The notes: generated by a model not told the origin, from the sequence alone. A stretch of 64,000 bases of DNA from Sinomicrobium soli (GCF_003285545.1 NZ_QLNV01000018.1:1-64000); one strand, 5' to 3'. Counted from the first letter of the stretch, positions 1-9,180 are shown. A program made the numbers and translations.

Positions 1-58
1 GTAATGGCACTGTTTAAACCGAAACGCCTGGCACTAACACGCCATTTTTAGTGGCACT
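1..58. mobile_element. Possible terminal repeats of an IS21-like element
   Basis: Three direct copies of TGGCACT lie at 5-11, 29-35 and 52-58, spaced by 24 and 23 bases. Multiple short repeats at the termini are a known property of IS21-family elements, so this may be one end of an insertion sequence whose body lies left of the window. No transposase is visible here, so the assignment rests only on the repeat pattern. Confidence 0.3.
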
Positions 59-160
59 AATTGATCCGAGATATCCAAATCTTATATACCTTCTTTAAAG
101 CGATATTTTGAGATATAACTCCTTTTGATTTTCCAATGTCTGATCAAGTAGGACAATTAG

Positions 161-337
161 CTAAGAGTGATACTGCTTGATTAGTAAAGCGATTTCATCC
201 TCTTTAGTGATGGAAAATGTTTGAGTTTTAATAAGTTTTTGAAGAGGTAGGTTTTCTTCTGGAATACGATTAATACTATTGTATAGTTGCTCATCAGTAA
301 TTGCCCTTACATTTGTTTTTGCTGGATTGAGGGGTGA
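161..337 (-). pseudogene. Unidentified gene tail (relic)
   Basis: On the minus strand an open stretch of 58 codons ends in a stop at 161-163. Its composition looks like coding sequence, with segments such as ITDEQLYNSINRIPEEN and SITKEDEIALLIKQYHS. Reading upstream, a stop at 338-340 closes the frame and no start codon or plausible 5' part follows, so it is probably the 3' remnant of a gene. I do not recognise the family. The bases from 338 to 532 are very AT-rich and I see nothing in them. Confidence 0.3.
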
Positions 338-532
338 TCATGATTAATAAACCCAGCCACTCCAAGGGGTATTGATGTTCATTTTCAATTATTATAAACT
401 TTCTTTAAATTCATTGAAAATCGCTATTTATTTTAAATGGTAGAAATTATAATTTTCAAACTATTATTAGCTCCAGACGTTTTTACATATATTTTAACAT
501 TATCAAAATATTGATCAGTTCCAATCATAAAC

Positions 533-1267
533 TTATTGTAATTTTTTTTGTTCCATGTTCAGTTTTTTAAAATGCTCTTTTATGGTGATGTTGTTTTCTT
601 TGAGGTGTTTAGCACTAAGACCATAAGCCAATTCGGTCTGACCATTTTTTAATTGTTCAAAGATGGATTCAAGAAATTCGTTTAACGGCGGGGCATCATC
701 GTGCAGGCCTTTTCCTCCTAGATCTGTATTCAATTTAGGCGGGATAATCTCAATTACCTCAACCCCTGTATTTCGCAATTGACGTCTAAGTGATAACGTA
801 AACGATCGGAAAAATGCTTTAGTCGCACTGTATACGGGGACCTTGGATAATGGAGTAAATGCCAGTCCTGAAGTCACGTTGATAAGGGCTGTCAATAATG
901 GAAGCTGTAGAAAAAGACTTGTCAGATGAAGAGGTGCAAGTATATTGATGCCCACTTCTTGTTTTGACCTTTCAAAGAAATGATCTTCGGTCACTTTCAT
1001 CCAGTTTTGGATACCTGCATTATTGATCAGGACATTCAGGTCAGGGTGTTCTTGGGATATCCATTCAAATAAGGTGATTCTTTCCTCTTCAATCTCCATT
1101 GAAGGGTGATTACGCCGGGGAATTTTTGCATCATCTCATCGAGCGCATTCTGTCGCCGGTCACAGATAATGACAGTGTTGTTTTCCTTAATAAAGCGTTC
1201 TGTCAATCCCAAACCGATGCCACTTGCAACCTCCTGTGATTAAAATCTTATTATTTGATATATTCAT
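533..1267 (-). pseudogene. Short-chain dehydrogenase (DltE-like) broken by two frameshifts
   Basis: The ATG at 1265-1267 starts MNISNNKILITGG. One extra T then shifts the frame, which continues as ASGIGLGLTERFIKENN, completing the cofactor-binding TGGxxxGIG motif of short-chain dehydrogenases. A second shift near 1100 (a base lost after TLQ) leads into the intact remainder, 533-1099, which carries NNAG and the catalytic YSATK. All hallmarks of a DltE-like SDR are present but split over three frames, so no full-length protein can be made without frameshifting. The open part from 1099 would be 188 residues without a Rossmann start. Both shifts were read directly; a sequencing error cannot be excluded. 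Confidence 0.85.
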
Positions 1268-1295
1268 ATATTTAATTGTTAACTATAAACTACGT

Positions 1296-2132
1296 TCAAA
1301 AATCCGTCGAAACGGATAGAGATTGGAAAATTTTCATATTTTGAGCCAGATCATTCACCTTGGAAGTCGCCCTGCCGTAGGCATCGCTTCCCATAAATAG
1401 TTGTACCGGTGGATTAGGGTTGCTGACAAGGTCCATAAAAACAGCTGCTACCTTATTGGGATCGCCAATTTGCTTTCCATCTGTAGATTTGAATTTTTTG
1501 TGAGCGGTTCTGATGTGTTCATAATCGGGAAGTTGTTGTTCACTCAAAGCTATCGATTCTTCTTTGGCAAAACTAGTCCTGAACCAACCTGGTGAGACAA
1601 TAGAAACTTGGATGCCCAAAGGATTCAGTTCGTTTGCCAAACCTTCGGACAATCCGTTAATAGCCGCTTTGGCGGCCCCATAAACTGACCATCCCAAGCC
1701 CGGAGCAAAGCCTGCTATGGATGAGATGTTAATGATATGACCGGATTTTTCCTTTCGCATATACGGGAGTACTGCTTGGATGACTTTGATTACGGCAAAG
1801 AAATTAACGTCAAAGCTTTGCTGAATTTCCGCTTCTTTCAATTCTTCCAGCGCACCTCCTGTCCCATATCCGGCATTATTGACTACAACGTCAATTTTTC
1901 CAAATTTATCAACGGTAGCCTTCATCGAAGCTTTAATTGAAGCTGAACTGGTCAGGTCAACTTCAAGAGGCAAAAAATTTGCAGCGTAATCGTTGCCAAA
2001 TACCGCTGTTAATGCCTTTACATTTCTACTGGTGGCAACTACTTGTTCTCCCTTTTGCAGGAGTTGTTTGGCAACCGCTAAGCCCAGCCCTTTTGATGCT
2101 CCTGTGATAAACCATACTTTTTTGTTTTCCAT
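1296..2132 (-). CDS. Short-chain dehydrogenase/reductase
   Basis: A 278-residue classical SDR, cytoplasmic, NAD(P)-dependent. The cofactor motif TGASKGLG is at residues 10-17, NNAG at 85-88, the catalytic serine near 137 and the YxxxK pair at Y151 and K155. The substrate is unknown; the extended C-terminus beyond about residue 200 fits the family that reduces carbonyls or oxidises secondary alcohols. The gene lies 79 bases downstream of the AraC-type regulator gene at 2212 on the same strand, an SDR-AraC pairing that recurs twice more in this window, so that regulator probably controls it. The start is the only ATG placed properly before the Rossmann strand. Confidence 0.9.
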   Translation of the reverse strand: MENKKVWFITGASKGLGLAVAKQLLQKGEQVVATSRNVKALTAVFGNDYAANFLPLEVDLTSSASIKASMKATVDKFGKIDVVVNNAGYGTGGALEELKEAEIQQSFDVNFFAVIKVIQAVLPYMRKEKSGHIINISSIAGFAPGLGWSVYGAAKAAINGLSEGLANELNPLGIQVSIVSPGWFRTSFAKEESIALSEQQLPDYEHIRTAHKKFKSTDGKQIGDPNKVAAVFMDLVSNPNPPVQLFMGSDAYGRATSKVNDLAQNMKIFQSLSVSTDF

Positions 2133-2211
2133 ATCCTTTATTTTGTTCGAACAAAGGTATTACGGGATCCAGGTTAATTGTTTACTTAAATCAAACGGAT
2201 GCTATCGAAAT

Positions 2212-3111
2212 TCAAACAAGGCGAACCGAGGTAGGCGTGGTATGGGTGTGTTTCTTAAAAAAGTAGGTAAAATGGGCGGGTTGTGTAAAGCCCAGGCAAT
2301 AGCTTATTTCTGATACATTCCAATCCGTATGTTTCAATAAGGCCATTGCTTCGGCTACCAAACGTTCCGCTATATGATCAGTAGTTGTTTTTCCGGTGGT
2401 TAAGCGTACCGCTCGGTTAAGGTGATTGATGTGAACGGAAAGTCTTTCGGCAAAATCGCCGGCGGAACGCATACGGATACCTTGTTCCGGCGAGGCTATC
2501 GGGAATTGACTTTCCAGTAGTTCGGTAAATATAGCAGTAATGCGAGCATTGGCGTCGGGATGCTGATACTGTTGTTCTTCCGGTTGCATTTTCATCGCAT
2601 AATGAATTAGCTCAGATACCTGATTGCGTAACAAATCATACTTAAACCGGTAATCTGAACGGTTTTCCACCACCATCTTTTCAAATAAAGTCGCCACTTC
2701 CCGGTCTTGCTTTTCATTTAATCGATACGCCGGCTTCCCGCCCGGAAGAAAGATAGGTAGGTCGTGTATACCGTTTCTATGGCTTTCTGTGAAAAAAGAT
2801 TCCTTAAAAAGGCAAAAGAATCCGGTTGCTTTTTTATCCAGACGCTCAAATTGATAGGGAACAGCTGGGTTAAAAAAAAGCAGTGTGCTTCCATCAATTG
2901 CGATGCTCTTATCAGCATAATGACAACGATGCTTCCCGCGAATCAGCATAATTTTGTAAAAATTATACCGCACATAAGGGGCCTGTGACCGGCTACCATT
3001 GATATCAGATAGCTGAAAGACATTAAAATCCCCAGCACCAACAGGGGGAAGTGTTGGTGTTTTATCGAATTTATGCGTATAAAACGCTTCAATGTTTTTG
3101 GTCTCCGGCAT
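2212..3111 (-). CDS. AraC-family transcriptional regulator
   Basis: A 299-residue regulator with an N-terminal cupin-like sensing region (about residues 25-170) and two helix-turn-helix motifs in the last 100 residues, ending with LGFTQPAHFTYFFKKHT, the characteristic second helix-turn-helix of AraC proteins. It would bind DNA in the cytoplasm. It sits directly upstream of, and in the same direction as, the SDR gene at 1296-2132. The 79-base gap between them contains a putative operator half (AACAATTAACC on the minus strand) weakly resembling the sites at 10691-10730. The inducer is unknown. Confidence 0.9.
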   Translation of the reverse strand: MPETKNIEAFYTHKFDKTPTLPPVGAGDFNVFQLSDINGSRSQAPYVRYNFYKIMLIRGKHRCHYADKSIAIDGSTLLFFNPAVPYQFERLDKKATGFFCLFKESFFTESHRNGIHDLPIFLPGGKPAYRLNEKQDREVATLFEKMVVENRSDYRFKYDLLRNQVSELIHYAMKMQPEEQQYQHPDANARITAIFTELLESQFPIASPEQGIRMRSAGDFAERLSVHINHLNRAVRLTTGKTTTDHIAERLVAEAMALLKHTDWNVSEISYCLGFTQPAHFTYFFKKHTHTTPTSVRLV

Positions 3112-3247
3112 ATTGCAAAATTAGTGAATTCAATAGATATGTAATAATTTCATAGGATGACATTAGTCAAATTATTCAATGCATATCCTTTCTATACTGA
3201 TGAAATACAATACCCTATCTACCTTTTTTCCAAATAAGTGGATGGTT

Positions 3248-3733
3248 TTATACTCCCTTATTAATTTTCTTTTGTTTCCTAAACTGTAAGACCGAACCAA
3301 CGATAAACAGAATGAAAAATACAAGAAGTGTTTTTGCAATTATCGGGTCTTTGGGGCCGTTTGCCAACGGGTGGTCGACAGGAACACGATTAAAAGTTTC
3401 GTTGATGGTAGGAACCCACGAAAAGAAAAAACTAAATGAAAGCAAAAAGTTTTCAAAATATCTGCTCCTGTTATTTCCTTGTTTTTTTGTATGCAGGAAA
3501 TAGGCAATAACAACTAAAGCCACAATGAATAAAGCAAAAATGTGCCCCGGGTTGAAACCGTGTTTTAATAAACCCAAGGAGCTTAGCGAGGTAATTACAG
3601 TAAAATAAAAATAGATTTTACCGGTAACATGTTGCAGGTTGATTTTACCAAACCGCACATAAGAAATAATGGCGGCAATAATTGCAACGATGCCGATAAT
3701 GGTATGAAAAATACCTAAAGTTGATAGTCCCAT
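3248..3733 (-). CDS. Small integral membrane protein
   Basis: A 161-residue protein with four predicted membrane segments (roughly residues 6-25, 38-58, 64-82 and 128-150) and the polar motif QHVTGKIYFYF between the first two. It faintly recalls DUF2306-type membrane proteins, but I do not assign it. It is transcribed alone, with the first copy of the shared redox-regulon operator 48 bases upstream of its ATG, which places it in the same regulon as the thioredoxin/Msr genes further on. A role in electron transfer or envelope stress is inference from that shared operator only. Confidence 0.75.
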   Translation of the reverse strand: MGLSTLGIFHTIIGIVAIIAAIISYVRFGKINLQHVTGKIYFYFTVITSLSSLGLLKHGFNPGHIFALFIVALVVIAYFLHTKKQGNNRSRYFENFLLSFSFFFSWVPTINETFNRVPVDHPLANGPKDPIIAKTLLVFFILFIVGSVLQFRKQKKINKGV

Positions 3734-3780
3734 ATTTTTTGTTTTTTATACCGCAAAATTGCGCTACAGATAATAGAATA

Positions 3781-3820
3781 ACTTTGCAGATTGGTTCAAT
3801 TATTTGAGGATTTGGTTCAA
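3781..3820 (-). promoter_or_regulatory. Shared regulon operator, copy A
   Basis: On the minus strand the block starts TTGAACCAAATC, continues with AATAATTGAACC 18 bases later and ends TGCAAAGT. It contains a direct repeat TTGAACCAA with about a 21-base period, as expected for two subunits of an AraC-type protein bound on one face of the helix. It lies 48 bases before the ATG of the membrane-protein gene at 3733. The same arrangement occurs at 6623, 9181 and 10691. Confidence 0.7.
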
Positions 3821-3852
3821 ATAAATCGCTAAACTTTTGGAAGCCACGCTTT

Positions 3853-4866
3853 TTAAAATGTCAATAAAGACAATCCTACATTTACATATCCGGTACCTTT
3901 ATTATCGCTATCGAAGGATGCGTTACGGTAGTTTTCTCCATCTTTAAACAGCTTGGCAGATAAAAAACTGTTGAATCCACCATCGATGGTTAATATGATA
4001 TTTTTTGCGAAAAGGTATTCAAAGGCTGCTCCGCTTTTCAGTTCAATGGTATTGTAGCTTACCTTTCCGTCTAAGAAAGCATTATGACGGTCGTAAAAAG
4101 TTGTGTAGGAACGCTGGTTGGAACCAATCTTAAACCATGCATTTTTTGCAATTTCCTTTTTCAAGTTCACACCATTTGGAAGATCAACAATCAATTCGAT
4201 CCCTGAAGAATTGAATTTATGGTAGTAGTTAATGATTGGTTCTACGGGAATTGGTGCGGAAGGATCAATTAAGACTAACAACCCAACGGAGAAAGAGGTG
4301 TATTCTGTTTTCTTTAAAGGTAAATTAAAACTTCCATTCAAATTAAAGCGACGAAAACTATTCACTCCGTCAGTTATTCCTCTCGCTACCAATGAGTAAA
4401 TAATAGGATGATTAAATATTTTTGCCGACCGTGAATAATTCAGAGCCAAATCGAAGTTACTTTTGTCTCTCGTTAAGGGAGTTAGTTCTTGATCCGGAAG
4501 TGTATTGGAAATATCTTTTAGCTCTGTAGATGTATAGGTATAATTAATGCTGGCAGACAAGGAATTGCCGTTCCATTTAACAGCCGGTGTATTAAAAAAA
4601 GTATTGATACGTTCGGTTCTTATTTTTCCACCGGCAAAATCGGCGTCATTTAATTTTGCATCAAAATCACTATAGCCAAAATGAGTAGCCGATACCCCGA
4701 ATTGCCTTAAATCAGGATAACGAATTGCCAATTCTCTCTTATCGGTACCTGCAGTATCTGTCTCCGGATGTAAAGAAGACATACTAACCATGTTCTGTGC
4801 GTGGATGTTATAGGAAAGTAGGACTAACCCTATACATATCTGTATTTTAATATTATTTTTTATCAT
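3853..4866 (-). CDS. Outer-membrane beta-barrel protein
   Basis: A 337-residue exported protein. Residues 1-23 form a signal peptide ending in IHAQ. The mature part has alternating aromatic and hydrophobic strands typical of an outer-membrane barrel and ends in a hydrophobic strand (VNVGLSLLTF) with a terminal Phe, the usual barrel insertion signal. It may belong to the DUF6268-type barrels of Bacteroidota, but this is not certain. It is the last gene after trx-msrA-msrB on the same strand (65 bases after msrB), with no separate operator visible, so co-transcription with the methionine-sulfoxide repair genes is likely. Function unknown. Confidence 0.75.
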   Translation of the reverse strand: MIKNNIKIQICIGLVLLSYNIHAQNMVSMSSLHPETDTAGTDKRELAIRYPDLRQFGVSATHFGYSDFDAKLNDADFAGGKIRTERINTFFNTPAVKWNGNSLSASINYTYTSTELKDISNTLPDQELTPLTRDKSNFDLALNYSRSAKIFNHPIIYSLVARGITDGVNSFRRFNLNGSFNLPLKKTEYTSFSVGLLVLIDPSAPIPVEPIINYYHKFNSSGIELIVDLPNGVNLKKEIAKNAWFKIGSNQRSYTTFYDRHNAFLDGKVSYNTIELKSGAAFEYLFAKNIILTIDGGFNSFLSAKLFKDGENYRNASFDSDNKGTGYVNVGLSLLTF

Positions 4867-4931
4867 GTTATCATAAATGATTGAGAACTGTTAAGAATGG
4901 ACAGCCTAAGACGTCTGCAATATATGTGTGG

Positions 4932-5444
4932 TTATTTCTTGTCCGGTTCAAAGTCCAGACTAATGGAGTTCATACAATATCTTTTATAAGTGGGAGGAGG
5001 CCCATCGTTAAAAATATGCCCCAAATGAGAACCGCAACGCCCACAAAGCACTTCCGTTCTGGTCATTCCATGAGAATTATCTTGCTCGTAAGTAACACTG
5101 TTCTTTCTTAGCGGTTCAAAAAAACTCGGCCAACCGCAACTACTGGCAAATTTGGCATCAGATTTAAAGAGCAAGTTTCCGCAAACCGCACAATAATAGG
5201 TTCCTTTGGTATCACTCTTCCAATATTTACCGGTAAATGCCCGTTCCGTATGTTTTTTCCTGGCTACCAGATAAAGATCTTTAGGTAGTATTTTTTTCCA
5301 TTCGGCATCCGATACGTTGAGCTTTGTAGTATCTGTTGTTGAGTAATAAGGGTTATTTTCATGCCCCATAGCTGATTTTTCATTCTGTGCATAACTGCCT
5401 ACGGAAAGTATTGCCAGCAGGCAGGCAAAAATTATTCTCTTCAT
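4932..5444 (-). CDS. msrB: Exported methionine-R-sulfoxide reductase MsrB
   Basis: A 170-residue MsrB with an N-terminal signal peptide (cleavage after SYAQ, about residue 20), so it works outside the cytoplasm. The zinc-binding pairs C85/C88 and C134/C137 and the catalytic Cys157 in RYCMNS are all present, as is the SSCGWPSF block around Cys103. It reduces the R-diastereomer of protein methionine sulfoxide, taking electrons from a thioredoxin-like donor. It starts 7 bases after the stop of msrA, so the two are translated from one message; the exported thioredoxin and DsbD encoded upstream are the obvious electron supply. Confidence 0.95.
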   Translation of the reverse strand: MKRIIFACLLAILSVGSYAQNEKSAMGHENNPYYSTTDTTKLNVSDAEWKKILPKDLYLVARKKHTERAFTGKYWKSDTKGTYYCAVCGNLLFKSDAKFASSCGWPSFFEPLRKNSVTYEQDNSHGMTRTEVLCGRCGSHLGHIFNDGPPPTYKRYCMNSISLDFEPDKK

Positions 5445-5451
5445 TGCTTAT

Positions 5452-6066
5452 TTATTTTTTCAGTTTATCCTTGAATATCTTTTTGAATTTTTCTAATTCC
5501 GACTGGATTACATATCGGCAATAGCCCTGATTCGGATTTTTTTTATAGTATTCCTGATGATATTGTTCTGCCTTATAAAACCTGGTGAACGGTTTTACTT
5601 CGGTGACGATAGGCTTGCTATAAATTTTCTGTTTTGTAAGCTCTGCGATATAATATTCCGCTTTCCGGCGTTGCATCTCGTTATGGTAAAATATGGCAGA
5701 ACGGTACTGTGTGCCTACATCGTTCCCTTGTCGGTTTAGTTGTGTGGGATCATGCGACAGAAAAAAAGCTTCCAGCAGTTCATCATAAGATATGATTTGG
5801 GGGTCGTAAACAATATTCGCCGCTTCGGCGTGACCTGTTCTACCTGTACACACTTGTTCGTAAGTAGGATTGGCTACATGGCCGCCGGTATAACCTGATG
5901 TTACTTTCAAAACACCATTGAGTTGTGAAAACTTGACTTCGATACACCAAAAACAGCCTGATGCAAAGGTCGCGGTATCGGTTTTGGTGGTTACAGTTTT
6001 TTGCGATTGAGCAAATCCCGAGACCGAGAAAAACAGAATGGTGTATAATAATATTTTCCCTTTCAT
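5452..6066 (-). CDS. msrA: Exported methionine-S-sulfoxide reductase MsrA
   Basis: A 204-residue MsrA with a signal peptide (cleavage near FAQ, residue 20). The catalytic motif GCFWC is at residues 37-41 with nucleophile Cys38, followed by the family signature YTGGHVANPTYEQVCTGRTGHAEA. It reduces methionine S-sulfoxide in envelope proteins. It lies between the thioredoxin-like gene (54 bases upstream) and msrB (7 bases downstream), forming a complete extracytoplasmic methionine repair set. Unlike the fused MsrAB proteins of some bacteria, the two activities are separate here. Confidence 0.95.
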   Translation of the reverse strand: MKGKILLYTILFFSVSGFAQSQKTVTTKTDTATFASGCFWCIEVKFSQLNGVLKVTSGYTGGHVANPTYEQVCTGRTGHAEAANIVYDPQIISYDELLEAFFLSHDPTQLNRQGNDVGTQYRSAIFYHNEMQRRKAEYYIAELTKQKIYSKPIVTEVKPFTRFYKAEQYHQEYYKKNPNQGYCRYVIQSELEKFKKIFKDKLKK

Positions 6067-6120
6067 TTTATTAAAATTGGTATTTGAATCTGATACTTCT
6101 TCTTAAAAGAATTGGAGTAA

Positions 6121-6576
6121 TCATTTACCAGTTGTTTCTTTAGCGAATTCAAGTAACCCTCCGCCATCTAAATAGCCGGTATGATTGGCCAATACACTTC
6201 CGTTTTCGTCAAGAATAAGAAGTGTTGGCAGGCCATCTACTTGCCATTTTTTAGTCAATTCAACTCCTTCCCCTTTTTCGACATCGATACTTACATTGAT
6301 GAAATTTTTATTGAAATACGCTGCTGCTTTTGCATCTTTGAATGTTGTTTTTTGAAGTTGTTTACAGGGTGCGCACCAAGTGGCGTAAGCATCTACAAAT
6401 ATTTTCTTGTGACCGGTTTTAGCTGTCTCTATAACTTTTTTAAAGGCAAGATTACTAAAAATAATTCCTGTATTCTCTGAGGAATTCTGTTGTGCTTTCA
6501 CACTTATTGATGAAATCAAGCCTAAGAAAAATAGACTAAAGAATAGGGCGTAAGTATTTATTTTTACAGGTTTCAT
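6121..6576 (-). CDS. Exported thioredoxin-family protein
   Basis: A 151-residue protein using the ATG at 6574-6576; a longer reading from a TTG at 6612 would add 12 residues before the signal peptide and run into the promoter. A signal peptide ends near VKAQ (residue 29). The thioredoxin fold carries WCAPC with redox cysteines C68 and C71 and a cis-proline segment GLPTLLI. It most likely passes electrons from DsbD to MsrA and MsrB, whose genes follow directly. Copy B of the shared operator lies 47 bases upstream, so this gene probably heads the trx-msrA-msrB-barrel operon. Confidence 0.9.
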   Translation of the reverse strand: MKPVKINTYALFFSLFFLGLISSISVKAQQNSSENTGIIFSNLAFKKVIETAKTGHKKIFVDAYATWCAPCKQLQKTTFKDAKAAAYFNKNFINVSIDVEKGEGVELTKKWQVDGLPTLLILDENGSVLANHTGYLDGGGLLEFAKETTGK

Positions 6577-6622
6577 AAAATACCATTTTGATAGTGTAAA
6601 ATTGTGATACAAAAACAGAATA

Positions 6623-6663
6623 CATTTTGTGAATCAGCCCAATTGTTTGGCGATTTGGTTCAG
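6623..6663 (-). promoter_or_regulatory. Shared regulon operator, copy B
   Basis: Reads on the minus strand CTGAACCAAATC, then AACAATTGGGCTGATT and CACAAAATG. It matches copies A, C and D in order and spacing and lies 47 bases upstream of the thioredoxin ATG at 6576. The second half-site is less well kept (GGGCTG instead of GAACC). Confidence 0.65.
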
Positions 6664-6694
6664 GTTTTGTTTCTGTTCCGTTTTGATACACGAT

Positions 6695-8632
6695 TTACTT
6701 GAACTTATTTATCCCTACCTGTAAAAATTCGGCGTACTTTTTAACGTTAGGCTCATATGCTATAGGCTGATGAAGCATATCTCCATTAGTGTCGACTACA
6801 ACATAATAGGGCTGTGAATTGGTTTTAAATTTCGTGGTCTGGAAATCACTCCATTTATTTCCAATGGTTTTGATCTTCTTTCCGGTAGTTCTTGAAACAA
6901 ATTGTTCATCTTTCGGCAATGGTGTAGTATCATCTACATAGAGAGAAATCAGTACATAATTGTTGTTTAGTTTATCCCACACCATCGGGTCGCTCCATAC
7001 ATTATCTTCCATCTTGCGACAGTTCACACAACTCCACCCGGTGAAATCAAGCAGAATAGGTTTATTTATTTTTTTAGCATAAGCAACCCCTTCATTATAA
7101 TCGTGAAAACAATTCAGGTTTTGAGGACAGGGTTGTGAATGTGTATCAGCGGTTGCGGTATTAGAATGATTGCTTATACCGGTATCTAAAACCTGTGTAT
7201 TTTGATTCCATTCTTTGTAAAAGGATGGTGGTAAAAATCCGCTTGCTAATTTTACTGGTGCCCCCCATAATCCCGGAATCAGGTAGACTACAAAACTAAA
7301 AATCACGATCGAGGAAATAAATCCACTGATGGACGTTTTTACCTTGTTCTCATATTCAGCAAAATTCAATTTTCCGAGCATATAAAAGCCGAATAAGGTG
7401 AATATCACAATCCAAACCGCTATAAACACCTCTCTCTTTAAAAAGCCTAATTGGTACACCAAATCAAATGTCGATAAAAACTTCATGGCTAATGCCAACT
7501 CCAAAAATCCCAATATCACTTTTACTTTACCCAGCCAACTACCCGATTTTGGCAATTTTTTAAGCATACTGGGAAAAGCTGCAAACAGCATAAACGGAAT
7601 AGACAAAGCAAGCGCAAAACCGAACATTCCGGCAGCAGGGGAAACAATACTTCCACTAATTGCCGCTTGTACCAATAAACTTCCAATTATGGGACCTGTA
7701 CAGGAAAACGATACCAGAGCCAATGTAAATGCCATAAAGAATATTCCAATGTATCCACCTTTATCTGACATTTTATCTGATTTACTAAGCCAACTGTTGG
7801 GTAGTGTTATTTCAAATGCACCAAAAAATGAGAGTGCAAATACCACGAATATCAAGAAGAATATGAGGTTTACAATTCCATTACTTGCAAAGGCATTGAG
7901 AGCATCCGGACCTAATGTAAGCGTAATAATTAATCCTAGTGCAACATAGATAACGATAATGGATGCGGCATAAGTAATGGCTTTTTTGATGCCACCATTC
8001 TTGGTAAAATAACTTACCGTTAGCGGAATCATAGAAAACACACAAGGTGTAAGTAAAGCCAGAAATCCGCCTAAAAGTCCACCTAAAAACACCCAACCTA
8101 TATTAGTATTCTCTTCCGAAGTTGAAGATAGGTTTACTGCGTTGATTGCATGCTGCGGTTTGTATGTTATGGCTATATCCTCTGTTTCCGGAGGCAGGCA
8201 CATAGTATCGCTACAGGACATATAGGTTACCGCTCCTTTTACCGTAATACTATCTGTAGTTTTTGGGATTATTTTTTGGACGAATTCAACTTCATGCTCA
8301 AAGTAATACAGCTTTTTGTTATCGTATGCTTTTTCTACTTTACTAAGTGGTTTGGGTTCGACCACTTTATCCACTACGGTATATTGCTGTGATTTTTCAA
8401 ACTTGAATACGGTAGGAAGTGGTCCTTCTTTGATAGCATTGAATTGACTGTTGATATGCCATCCGTCCTTTATAGTCGCTTTTAGGCTAACTAATAAAGT
8501 ATCTCTTTTTCCCTCCTCAATGCTTGTTTCCCAACGTACCGGATTTTCTTGTATTTGCCCAAAACCTTTTACGAATGAGAGACATACAAACAGCATTGAA
8601 AAAAGAATCATTCTTTTTCCTGTTGATAACAT
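6695..8632 (-). CDS. dsbD: Thiol:disulfide interchange protein DsbD
   Basis: A 645-residue, three-module DsbD in the inner membrane. After a signal sequence the N-terminal periplasmic domain has the redox pair C140/C145 (CSDTMC). The central part has eight or so membrane helices with the transmembrane cysteines C197 (LTPCVF) and C311 (SCTGP). The C-terminal thioredoxin domain has C534/C537 (SCVNC). It moves electrons from cytoplasmic thioredoxin to exported thiol proteins, here the thioredoxin-like proteins on either side and through them MsrA and MsrB. The gene follows a terminator at 8654-8690, and I see no copy of the shared operator before it, so it depends on read-through or its own promoter. 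Confidence 0.95.
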   Translation of the reverse strand: MLSTGKRMILFSMLFVCLSFVKGFGQIQENPVRWETSIEEGKRDTLLVSLKATIKDGWHINSQFNAIKEGPLPTVFKFEKSQQYTVVDKVVEPKPLSKVEKAYDNKKLYYFEHEVEFVQKIIPKTTDSITVKGAVTYMSCSDTMCLPPETEDIAITYKPQHAINAVNLSSTSEENTNIGWVFLGGLLGGFLALLTPCVFSMIPLTVSYFTKNGGIKKAITYAASIIVIYVALGLIITLTLGPDALNAFASNGIVNLIFFLIFVVFALSFFGAFEITLPNSWLSKSDKMSDKGGYIGIFFMAFTLALVSFSCTGPIIGSLLVQAAISGSIVSPAAGMFGFALALSIPFMLFAAFPSMLKKLPKSGSWLGKVKVILGFLELALAMKFLSTFDLVYQLGFLKREVFIAVWIVIFTLFGFYMLGKLNFAEYENKVKTSISGFISSIVIFSFVVYLIPGLWGAPVKLASGFLPPSFYKEWNQNTQVLDTGISNHSNTATADTHSQPCPQNLNCFHDYNEGVAYAKKINKPILLDFTGWSCVNCRKMEDNVWSDPMVWDKLNNNYVLISLYVDDTTPLPKDEQFVSRTTGKKIKTIGNKWSDFQTTKFKTNSQPYYVVVDTNGDMLHQPIAYEPNVKKYAEFLQVGINKFK

Positions 8633-8653
8633 GATTTAATTTGTTTGAAATTA

Positions 8654-8690
8654 AAAAGCAACCCAACAAACCTATGTCCGGGTTGCTTTT
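8654..8690 (-). terminator. Rho-independent terminator after the thioredoxin-like gene
   Basis: A perfect 11-base stem, AAAAGCAACCC at 8654-8664 and GGGTTGCTTTT at 8680-8690, with a 15-base loop. Read on the minus strand it ends in a T-rich tail. It lies just after the stop of the 8709-9113 gene and before dsbD. Confidence 0.8.
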
Positions 8691-8708
8691 GAAGATTAAT
8701 AATTGGAT

Positions 8709-9113
8709 TTATCTATCCATTTTAAAATGAGCCATAGCCCGGCCAATATCTTCGGTGGATAAAGACATGAGTATTTGATTAATTGGCTCTTTGGTTTTGG
8801 CATCAAACAAACACACGATACCTGTTGCCTTATAGGGTTTCATTAATTTGGTGAGACCGAGTTTATTGATTTCTGCCGCTGATTTTTTGGCAGTTTCGGC
8901 ATCAGAGAGGTTATTGATTACAAACTGATAAGCGCCGTCTTTGTTATTTTCCTTAAATGCAGCCATTGCTCTTTCTTCATTCGACTTACACACACTGCAC
9001 CAACTGGCTTTGTTTACAACTGCGATGATTTTTGCTGAACTTTGTGCAAAGGTATTTACCGAGAATAGTAAGGTAAATATGGCTAATCCAAATGCTAATT
9101 TTAAATGTTTCAT
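8709..9113 (-). CDS. Exported thioredoxin-like protein with CSVC motif
   Basis: A 134-residue protein from the ATG at 9111-9113; an upstream ATG at 9143 is possible but would place ten residues before the signal peptide. The signal peptide ends at TFAQ (residue 24). The thioredoxin-like motif WCSVC gives C39 and C42. The rest is shorter and more divergent than a normal thioredoxin. Copy C of the shared operator stands 68 bases upstream. A role as a thiol carrier fed by DsbD is inferred from the motif and position. Confidence 0.8.
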   Translation of the reverse strand: MKHLKLAFGLAIFTLLFSVNTFAQSSAKIIAVVNKASWCSVCKSNEERAMAAFKENNKDGAYQFVINNLSDAETAKKSAAEINKLGLTKLMKPYKATGIVCLFDAKTKEPINQILMSLSTEDIGRAMAHFKMDR

Positions 9114-9180
9114 TGTTCTTGAACTATTAATTGTTATGGTCATTATTGACTATACAAAGTTGCGATTCAAGAAAAGAAAG

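Noticed and set aside
2133-2211. AACAATTAACCTGG upstream of the SDR at 2132, similar to part of operator copy D
   Set aside because: Only one half-site matches; the TTGAACCAA half is absent, so I did not count it as a fifth copy.
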